Below, piece after piece: positions 39,507-45,532 of a stretch of DNA of 64,000 bases. This stretch comes from Candidatus Planktophila lacus (lineage in GTDB: Bacteria; Actinomycetota; Actinomycetes; Nanopelagicales; Nanopelagicaceae), in the NCBI RefSeq assembly GCF_002288385.1, contig NZ_CP016783.1, forward strand, positions 558,001 through 622,000, written 5' to 3'. Every line of letters starts with the position of its first letter. Within the stretch, counting starts at the first letter, position 1. Both the position numbers and the translations under genes were made by a program. Below the pieces are notes generated by a model. The model searched no databases and was not told where the DNA came from. It saw only the letters and a program-made list of their open reading frames with translations.

Positions 39507-40127
39507 ATGAATACGACCAGTAGCGCAGATAAATCTCCAGTCAGACCTAAATCGCCAATCAGAATTGTCGTTGCCGAGGATGAAGCGCTTATCCGTATGG
39601 ACTTAGTCGAAATGTTGCGCGAAGCAGGTTATGAAGTTGTTGCAGAAGCTGCAGATGGTGCCCAGGCGATTGAACTCGCACAGTTACATAAACCAGATTT
39701 AGCAATTCTTGATGTGAAGATGCCGGTGCTGGATGGAATATCAGCAGCAGAAAAGATAATTGATATTGCACCAGTTCTTATGTTGACCGCATTTTCACAA
39801 CGCGAACTCGTAGAACGTGCACGAGACGCCGGCGTTATGGCCTACGTTGTAAAACCATTTTCGATAGGTGACCTTGTGCCTGCAATTGAAATTGCAATTA
39901 GTAGACATATGCAGATGCGATCACTTGCCGATGAAGTTGCAGATCTTCACGAGCGACTCGAAACTCGTAAATTGATTGATCGCGCAAAGGGAATTTTGAT
40001 GCAGGCGCTAAACCTCTCTGAACCAGAGGCTTTTTCGTGGATCCAGCGCGCTGCGATGGATCGCCGGCTGACCATGAAAGAGGTCGCCGCGGCCGTTATC
40101 TCCCCAGATGCTGTACCTGGCCACTGA
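39507..40127 (+). CDS. pdtaR: ANTAR-domain response regulator (PdtaR type)
   Basis: Two-component response regulator whose output is the RNA-binding ANTAR domain, which prevents termination at paired-hairpin targets. The 206-residue product has a receiver domain (about 18-135; VVAEDEALIRMDL, phosphoacceptor Asp69 in LAILDVKMP, Lys in YVVKPFS) and ANTAR domain (about 145-203; LETRKLIDRAKGILMQ, AFSWIQRAAMDRRLTMKEVA). It closely resembles mycobacterial Rv1626. The ATG is one base beyond the tRNA; no other start exists in frame because a stop occurs within the tRNA. A partner histidine kinase is not in the window. Confidence 0.93.
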   Translation: MNTTSSADKSPVRPKSPIRIVVAEDEALIRMDLVEMLREAGYEVVAEAADGAQAIELAQLHKPDLAILDVKMPVLDGISAAEKIIDIAPVLMLTAFSQRELVERARDAGVMAYVVKPFSIGDLVPAIEIAISRHMQMRSLADEVADLHERLETRKLIDRAKGILMQALNLSEPEAFSWIQRAAMDRRLTMKEVAAAVISPDAVPGH

Positions 40128-40185
40128 ACTCTCAGGAAAGGCTCAAAAGTAACCAAACCTTTACATTGGCAGGCTTAACCCTGGG

Positions 40186-40215
40186 TTGATAGATCTTCCT
40201 CACCCCCTTTACACT
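40186..40215 (+). promoter_or_regulatory. livK promoter
   Basis: TTGATA (40186-40191) and TACACT (40210-40215) are 18 bases apart, the best sigma-70-type pair in the window. Transcription would begin about 45 bases before the livK ATG. Confidence 0.6.
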
Positions 40216-40226
40216 TTCAGCCTCCC

Positions 40227-40238
40227 TGTCCCGGGACA
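40227..40238 (+). promoter_or_regulatory. Candidate operator: 12-bp palindrome between livK promoter and start
   Basis: TGTCCCGGGACA is a perfect 12-bp palindrome 11 bases downstream of the predicted -10, in the transcribed leader. Its position suits a repressor-binding site, though no regulator is identified. Confidence 0.45.
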
Positions 40239-40266
40239 CATGCAAGAAAAAACAGGAAGGCAATAC

Positions 40267-41415
40267 ATGAACAAGAAGATCAAAGCTTCTGTCGCTATCG
40301 TTGCCGCAGCTGCGCTTTCACTAGGCGTATTTGCATCAACATCAGCATCAGCAGCAACAAAGACTTACACAATCGCATACCAGGGTCCACTTTCAGGTGG
40401 AGAAGCATCAACTGGTATCGATGAGCAGAACGCCGTTAAGTATGCTGCAAAGCTATTCATGGCAAAGAACAAGAACATCAAGATCAAGGTTCTTTCAGTT
40501 GATGACCAAGGAGATCCAGCTGTTGCATCAACAGTTGCTCCAGGCGTTGGCAATAACAAGAGCGTTCTTGGCGTTGTAGGACCTGCTTACTCAGGTGCAA
40601 CAATTGCTTCACTTCCTTACTACAAGGCTGGATCACTAGTAATGATCTCTCCTTCAGCAACACGCGTATCAATTACAGATCCAGCATCACCTGACTTCGG
40701 CGGACCAGTTTTCCACCGCGTAGTTGGTAAGGATGACTTGCAGGGTCCAGCGTTGGCTAAGTACGCAACAAAGGGTGTAGCAAATGCAAAGGTATTTATC
40801 TTTGATGACCAGTCTGCATACGGCGTGCCATTGGCAGGCTATGTAACTTCAGGTCTGAAGAAGGTTGCTGGAGCATCTGTTGTAGGAACTGACTCAGTTC
40901 CAAACACAACTACAGATTTCAGCCCAACAATTGCAAAGATCAAGACATCTGCAGCAACTGTTGTTATCTACACCGGCTACTACAGCCAGGCTGCTATTTT
41001 CGTAAAGCAGCTTCGTGACTCAGGTTCAACAGCGATCTTCGCTGGTGGCGACGGAGTCTTCAACCAGGAGTTCCCAAAGCTTGCGGGAGCATCTGCTGAA
41101 GGTTCACGTGTTACAGGTGTAGGTGGACTTGCAGGAATCAGCGCAAAGATCGAAGCTGATTTCAAGAAGCAAATGGGCGTTTCATCTGGTGTTTACTCAG
41201 TTGAATCATTCGATGCTGCAAATATCCTTCTTGAAGGAATCAAGGCAGGCAAGACAACTCGTGAAGCAATGCTCAAGTTCGTCAAGGCCTACAACGGTAA
41301 GAGCGTCTCAGGAAACACCATCAAGTTCGATAAGAACGGTGACGTTTCATACGGTCTCTTTGCTGGATTCACATCAAAGGGTGGCGTTCTAGTTAACACA
41401 GGTATTATCAAGTAA
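40267..41415 (+). CDS. livK: Branched-chain amino acid ABC transporter substrate-binding protein
   Basis: Periplasmic-binding-protein fold of the LivK type (382 residues from ATG 40267), delivering leucine, isoleucine, valine or related amino acids to LivHMGF. AGGAAGG (40253-40259) precedes this ATG, and the open frame upstream covers the promoter, so the start is firm. The N-terminus (KKIKASVAIVAAAALSLG, then ASA-ATK) is a Sec signal peptide. No lipobox Cys is present; the whole protein has no Cys. Binding-domain motifs include IAYQGPLSGG and VGPAYSGATIAS. Codon use is strongly biased to AAG, GCA and TCA, as in highly expressed genes. Substrate range is uncertain; urea and amide relatives exist. 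Confidence 0.9.
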   Translation: MNKKIKASVAIVAAAALSLGVFASTSASAATKTYTIAYQGPLSGGEASTGIDEQNAVKYAAKLFMAKNKNIKIKVLSVDDQGDPAVASTVAPGVGNNKSVLGVVGPAYSGATIASLPYYKAGSLVMISPSATRVSITDPASPDFGGPVFHRVVGKDDLQGPALAKYATKGVANAKVFIFDDQSAYGVPLAGYVTSGLKKVAGASVVGTDSVPNTTTDFSPTIAKIKTSAATVVIYTGYYSQAAIFVKQLRDSGSTAIFAGGDGVFNQEFPKLAGASAEGSRVTGVGGLAGISAKIEADFKKQMGVSSGVYSVESFDAANILLEGIKAGKTTREAMLKFVKAYNGKSVSGNTIKFDKNGDVSYGLFAGFTSKGGVLVNTGIIK

Positions 41416-41440
41416 TTAGATAGACCTGATGCATTAAAGG

Positions 41441-41490
41441 TTGGTGGGTGCTTTTAATCTCTCGAAAGAGAGAGGCGAGGCACCCACCAA
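41441..41490 (+). terminator. Strong hairpin between livK and livH
   Basis: An 11-bp perfect stem (TTGGTGGGTGC with GCACCCACCAA) encloses a second 6-bp hairpin TCTCTC-GAAA-GAGAGA. Flanking ATGCA/TGCAT may extend it. There is no T-tract after it, so it is more likely an mRNA-stabilising 3' end or a partial terminator that keeps livK above the permease genes than a simple full terminator. Confidence 0.6.
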
Positions 41491-41543
41491 TTGCATAATT
41501 TGAGAGCATAGAATGACCGAATTGAAGTTACTGAAGGAGATTC

Positions 41544-42494
41544 ATGTTTGCGGTACTGATTGATCAGTTCTGGGCCCTAACGATTGCAGGGCTAGCGTTA
41601 GGATTTATCTACGTTTTGATCTCGCTCGGATACACCATGGTTTACGGTGTATTGCGCATGATCAACTTCGCTAACTCAGAAATTTTTATGTGGGGAACTT
41701 TCGGTACAGTCATCACCTCGCGCGATATCTTTAAGTACACACAGGTCTCTGAACCTGCAACAGGGTTCAAACTCGCCCTTGTCTTATTATCAAGTTTGCT
41801 CATGTCAATGCTCGTAGCGGGACTCACTGCAGTATTTGTTGAGTTCGTCGCCTACCGTCGCTTGCGCATGAGAGGCACCAACCGTTTAGCGACTCTGATT
41901 TCAGCGATCGGAATTTCAATCGTCTTATCAGAGATCATGCGCCTACTTACCGACTCTCGTCCGGTTGGATCTCCTCGAGTACTAGAGAAGACAATTCTCA
42001 CTGAAGTTTGGGGCGCAAATATTCGCCTCGATACCGTTATTACAATTTTTGCTGCAGCAATTATCTACTTCATCCTTGAGCGCTTCGTAAAGCTCTCTCG
42101 TATGGGTAAAGCGATCCGCGCAGTATCTATGAATGAAGACGCTGCAAAGTTGATGGGCGTAAACCTAAACCGCGTTATCACCGCCACTTTCTTGGTCGGT
42201 GGACTTGCAACAGGTGCCGCCAGCTTCTTCTACATAACAGTCTTTGAATACACCAAGTTCAACATTGGTTTCACTATGGGCCTCGCCGCCTTTACCGCAG
42301 CAGTTATCGGTGGAATCGGAAATATCCGCGGCGCTTTCTACGGCGGCCTCGCGCTTGGACTTCTTGAAGTTTATGCCTCTGCTGTTCTTGGAACACAGTG
42401 GAAAGCGGTTACCGTCTTTATCGTTCTAGTTCTAGTCCTTCTCTTTAAGCCGAATGGTTTATTCGGTGAAGCCGTTCAGACAACGAGGGCATAA
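41544..42494 (+). CDS. livH: Branched-chain amino acid ABC transporter permease LivH
   Basis: Membrane permease of the LivH type (316 residues, about eight hydrophobic segments). GFIYVLISLGYTMVYGVLRMINFANSEIFMWG is the diagnostic N-terminal stretch in which the family N-F-A-H/N motif appears. The cytoplasmic EAA-like coupling loop is GKAIRAVSMNEDAAKLMGVN. AAGGAG (41534-41539) precedes the ATG. It pairs with LivM three bases downstream. Confidence 0.94.
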   Translation: MFAVLIDQFWALTIAGLALGFIYVLISLGYTMVYGVLRMINFANSEIFMWGTFGTVITSRDIFKYTQVSEPATGFKLALVLLSSLLMSMLVAGLTAVFVEFVAYRRLRMRGTNRLATLISAIGISIVLSEIMRLLTDSRPVGSPRVLEKTILTEVWGANIRLDTVITIFAAAIIYFILERFVKLSRMGKAIRAVSMNEDAAKLMGVNLNRVITATFLVGGLATGAASFFYITVFEYTKFNIGFTMGLAAFTAAVIGGIGNIRGAFYGGLALGLLEVYASAVLGTQWKAVTVFIVLVLVLLFKPNGLFGEAVQTTRA

Positions 42495-42497
42495 CTC

Positions 42498-43532
42498 ATG
42501 AAAATTAGAAACTATTGGAACCTCCGCGATTGGGGCGCAGGCATCTGGGAGCGCTCTGGCCGTCCCGCTCGAGTACTAATCGCAATTACAACAATTTTCC
42601 TTGTCGGACTACTGCCATTTGCTGGTGCATCATTTCTAGCAACACCAATCGCAGCTTATGACGCAGTTCTTGTCTATCCAGTTGCAGTCTTCGTTCTTAT
42701 GGCGCTGGGGCTAAATATTGTTGTTGGTAAGTCCGGAATGCTCGATCTTGGTTACGTTGCCTTCTTCGCAATCGGTGCTTACACGATGGCGATTATGGGA
42801 ACGACTACAAGTTTAAATACTTGGGAGATCATGCCTTTCGGTATCGCCTTTGCGATGCTTGCTGGCGTCATCCTTGGTCTACCAACACTTCGCTTACGTG
42901 GTGATTACCTCGCCATCGTTACCTTGGGCTTTGGTGAGATCGTTCGCCTTGTTCTGCTCAACTCTTCTTGGAGTAAGGGTCCAAATGGAATTGCAAACGT
43001 TCCGATGCCACCTGATATCGGACCGCTTAAATTCAAATTAGATGATCAGAAAGTCTTCTTCTGGGTTGTTCTAATTATGATTCTGCTTACGATCTGGATG
43101 ATCCGCCGCCTATCAGTTCGTCGTCCAGGCCGCGCTTGGGAAGCGATCCGCCAAGATGAAGATGCTGCAGAGTTAATGGGTGTAGCAACTCTTAAGTACA
43201 AGATCTGGTCATTTACTCTCGGTGCTGCAATTGGTGGCGCTGCCGGCGTTCTCTACGCTTCAAAGAACCTCTTTATCGCACCTGAAATGTTTACCTTAAA
43301 CGTTTCAATTCTCATCCTTGCCTGCGTGGTATTTGGTGGAATCGGAAATATCTGGGGCGTAATTATCGGTGCAACAATTCTTGGTTACCTGCCAGATCGC
43401 ATCCGCTTTATCTCAGATGCTCGCCTCTTAGTCTTCGGCTTAGTTCTTGTTGTTGTTATGAACTTCCGCCCAGATGGCCTACTACCGCGAAAGAAACGCG
43501 AAAAAGCAATTGTTAAGAAAGGGGCGAATTAA
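42498..43532 (+). CDS. livM: Branched-chain amino acid ABC transporter permease LivM
   Basis: Second permease (344 residues). LNIVVGKSGMLDLGYVAFFAIGAYT is the LivM hallmark (equivalent to the G-x-x-x-L-G-x-x-A-F motif), and AIRQDEDAAELMGVATLKYK is the coupling loop. An extra N-terminal cytoplasmic segment of about 25 residues precedes the first membrane span. The C-terminus is Lys-rich. It is followed two bases later by livG. Confidence 0.94.
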   Translation: MKIRNYWNLRDWGAGIWERSGRPARVLIAITTIFLVGLLPFAGASFLATPIAAYDAVLVYPVAVFVLMALGLNIVVGKSGMLDLGYVAFFAIGAYTMAIMGTTTSLNTWEIMPFGIAFAMLAGVILGLPTLRLRGDYLAIVTLGFGEIVRLVLLNSSWSKGPNGIANVPMPPDIGPLKFKLDDQKVFFWVVLIMILLTIWMIRRLSVRRPGRAWEAIRQDEDAAELMGVATLKYKIWSFTLGAAIGGAAGVLYASKNLFIAPEMFTLNVSILILACVVFGGIGNIWGVIIGATILGYLPDRIRFISDARLLVFGLVLVVVMNFRPDGLLPRKKREKAIVKKGAN

Positions 43533-43534
43533 AG

Positions 43535-44311
43535 ATGGCTAAAGTTCTCTTGAGTCTGGAAAACCTCACCATGAAGTTCGGTGGAGTCACAGCGCTTAAT
43601 GAAGTAAATCTTGAGGTTCGCGAAGGCGAAATTCTCGCCCTGATCGGCCCTAACGGTGCGGGAAAGACAACAGTCTTTAACGTGATCACCGGCGTCTATC
43701 AAGCAACTTCTGGTTCAGTTAATTTCGATGGCCAGAAGATTGGTGGCAAGAAGCGCTATCAGATCACTGGTCTCGGTATCGCACGTACCTTCCAGAACAT
43801 TCGCTTATTCGGAGATATGACAACGCTTGAAAATGTCATTACCGCAACCGATGTTCATAAGAAGAGCGGTCTAGTTTCTTCTCTCTTTGGAACACCTCGC
43901 GCCCGTCGCGAAGAACGCGAGCACCGCGCTAAGGCGCACGAAATTCTCGAATTCATCGGAATCGATGAGTACTCAGATCGCTTAGCTCGTAACTTGCCTT
44001 ATGGTGTGCAGCGTCGCCTTGAGATCGCTCGCGCTATGGGAACCTCACCTAAGTTGCTTCTCCTTGATGAGCCAGCAGCAGGTTTTAACCCACAAGAAAA
44101 GGTTGAACTTGCCGCGACGATTAAGAAAGTTCGCGATGCCGGTTACACAGTTCTCTTGATCGAACACGATATGTCGCTGATCATGGGAATCTCTGATCGC
44201 GTCGTTGTCCTTGATTTCGGTACAAAGATCGCCGATGGCTCACCAGCTGATGTACAAAACGACCCTCGCGTTATTGAGGCTTACCTAGGAGTACCTGCAG
44301 ATGCGTCTTGA
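43535..44311 (+). CDS. livG: Branched-chain amino acid ABC transporter ATPase LivG
   Basis: ABC ATPase subunit (258 residues). The Walker A GPNGAGKTT lies at 38-46, the signature appears as LPYGVQRRLEIARA, and Walker B as LLLLDEPAAGFNP. The Tyr-Gly form of the signature and GIARTFQNIRLF are typical of LivG. It ends 11 bases inside livF, suggesting coupled translation. Confidence 0.95.
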   Translation: MAKVLLSLENLTMKFGGVTALNEVNLEVREGEILALIGPNGAGKTTVFNVITGVYQATSGSVNFDGQKIGGKKRYQITGLGIARTFQNIRLFGDMTTLENVITATDVHKKSGLVSSLFGTPRARREEREHRAKAHEILEFIGIDEYSDRLARNLPYGVQRRLEIARAMGTSPKLLLLDEPAAGFNPQEKVELAATIKKVRDAGYTVLLIEHDMSLIMGISDRVVVLDFGTKIADGSPADVQNDPRVIEAYLGVPADAS

Positions 44312-45020
44312 AATTAAAGATCTACACGTTCACTACGGCAAGATTGAAGCGATCAAGGGCGTATCAATCGTTGTTAATGAAGGCGAGATTGTTACTCTCA
44401 TCGGCGCTAACGGTGCCGGCAAGACAACAATGCTTAAGACAATTTCAGGTCTTCGCCCAGTCACAACTGGTCAGATCATTTTTGATGGTCAAGATATCTC
44501 TAACGTTCCTGCGCACAAGCGCGTAGATCTCGGTCTATCGCAAGCACCAGAAGGCCGCGGAATTTTCCCAGGTATGACAGTTTTGGAAAACCTAGAAATG
44601 GGTAAGTTCCATCGCCATAACCGTAAGAGCGAGATGGCCGAAGATCTAGATAAGGTCTACACGCTCTTTCCTCGTTTGAAAGAACGCGTCTCACAAGCCG
44701 GCGGAACTTTATCTGGTGGAGAACAGCAGATGCTTGCAATCGGCCGCGCCCTAATGGCTCGTCCAAAAGTTCTTCTCCTCGATGAGCCTTCAATGGGTCT
44801 TGCTCCTCAGATGATTGCAAATATCTTCCGCATCATCACCGAGATCAATAAGACCGGCGTAACAATTCTTCTCGTTGAACAGAATGCACAGCAAGCGCTA
44901 CAACGCGCACACCGCGCCTACATTCTTGAGACCGGAAATATTGTTAAGGAAGCTAAGGCATCCGATCTACTTAACGATCCTGCAGTACGCGAGGCATACC
45001 TCGGTACTGGCGCTCACTAA
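44301..45020 (+). CDS. livF: Branched-chain amino acid ABC transporter ATPase LivF
   Basis: Second ABC ATPase (239 residues). Walker A GANGAGKTT at about 35-43, LSQAPEGRGIFPGMTVLENL, signature LSGGEQQMLAIGRAL and Walker B VLLLDEPSMGLAP are the usual LivF motifs. It overlaps livG by 11 bases and is the last gene of the operon. A hairpin after it marks the junction with the convergent thioesterase gene. Confidence 0.95.
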   Translation: MRLEIKDLHVHYGKIEAIKGVSIVVNEGEIVTLIGANGAGKTTMLKTISGLRPVTTGQIIFDGQDISNVPAHKRVDLGLSQAPEGRGIFPGMTVLENLEMGKFHRHNRKSEMAEDLDKVYTLFPRLKERVSQAGGTLSGGEQQMLAIGRALMARPKVLLLDEPSMGLAPQMIANIFRIITEINKTGVTILLVEQNAQQALQRAHRAYILETGNIVKEAKASDLLNDPAVREAYLGTGAH

Positions 45021-45029
45021 TTTTTTATT

Positions 45030-45061
45030 AGCGCTCAGCATTTTTAATCGCTGAAGGCGCT
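45030..45061. terminator. Hairpin between convergent livF and thioesterase genes
   Basis: AGCGC-TCAGC pairs with GCTGA-GCGCT, with a two-base bulge and a T-rich loop. It covers the end of the thioesterase frame. T-runs flank it on the livF side rather than after it, so it is an imperfect bidirectional terminator candidate. Confidence 0.4.
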
Positions 45062-45485
45062 ACGCTCTTTCAGCCAGGATCATGCAGGTAATACGTGCAG
45101 AACAAGTACGTTGACCCTGCTCGTTGGTAATCACAACTTCGTATACACACAAGGTTTTTCCTATTGATACCGCTGTGGCAACGCCGGTCACATATCCTGA
45201 CATAGCCGATTTGTGATGTGTGGCATTGATATCAACGCCAACAATTCTGCGGTTCGGTCCAGCGTTTAATTGGGTACCAATTGAACCTAGCGATTCAGCC
45301 AAAACGACATTTGCGCCACCGTGAAGTAAACCGATTGGTTGAGTATTTCCCTCAACTGGCATACGGCCAACTAGTCGTTCAGGAGAAGCCTCCAGAATCT
45401 CAATTCCCATCTTCTTATCGAGGGCGCCGCTTCCACGTTCCCGGATTAGCTCTAAATAATTTGGCGTATTTTCTGGCTGCGTCAT
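45060..45485 (-). CDS. PaaI-family hotdog thioesterase
   Basis: Hotdog-fold acyl-CoA thioesterase (141 residues) of the PaaI/YbdB type. PIGLLHGGANVVLAESLGSIG carries the catalytic His-Gly-Gly and the helical Glu. VGVDINATHHKSAMSGYVTGVA forms the second conserved strand. The substrate is unknown; menaquinone-related DHNA-CoA or aryl-CoA hydrolysis is known for relatives. It is divergent from polA, in the same position as the thioesterase next to polA in other Actinobacteria. Confidence 0.85.
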   Translation of the reverse strand: MTQPENTPNYLELIRERGSGALDKKMGIEILEASPERLVGRMPVEGNTQPIGLLHGGANVVLAESLGSIGTQLNAGPNRRIVGVDINATHHKSAMSGYVTGVATAVSIGKTLCVYEVVITNEQGQRTCSARITCMILAERA

Positions 45486-45493
45486 AGTTCGAA

Positions 45494-45499
45494 ATAGTA
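45494..45499 (-). promoter_or_regulatory. Probable -10 element for the thioesterase gene
   Basis: On the minus strand TACTAT lies 8 bases before the ATG, with no Shine-Dalgarno between. It would give an almost leaderless transcript. Confidence 0.4.
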
Positions 45500-45520
45500 A
45501 CTTGTTAACGGGTACTTCTC

Positions 45521-45526
45521 TAGGAT
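45521..45526 (+). promoter_or_regulatory. Probable -10 element for leaderless polA transcript
   Basis: TAGGAT ends 6 bases before the polA ATG with GACGCC between. The divergent thioesterase promoter lies about 25 bases away. Confidence 0.5.
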
Positions 45527-45532
45527 GACGCC

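Noticed and set aside
40186-40266. Upstream in-frame extension of livK
   Set aside because: It covers the promoter and the ribosome site; the signal peptide and AGGAAGG fit the ATG at 40267.
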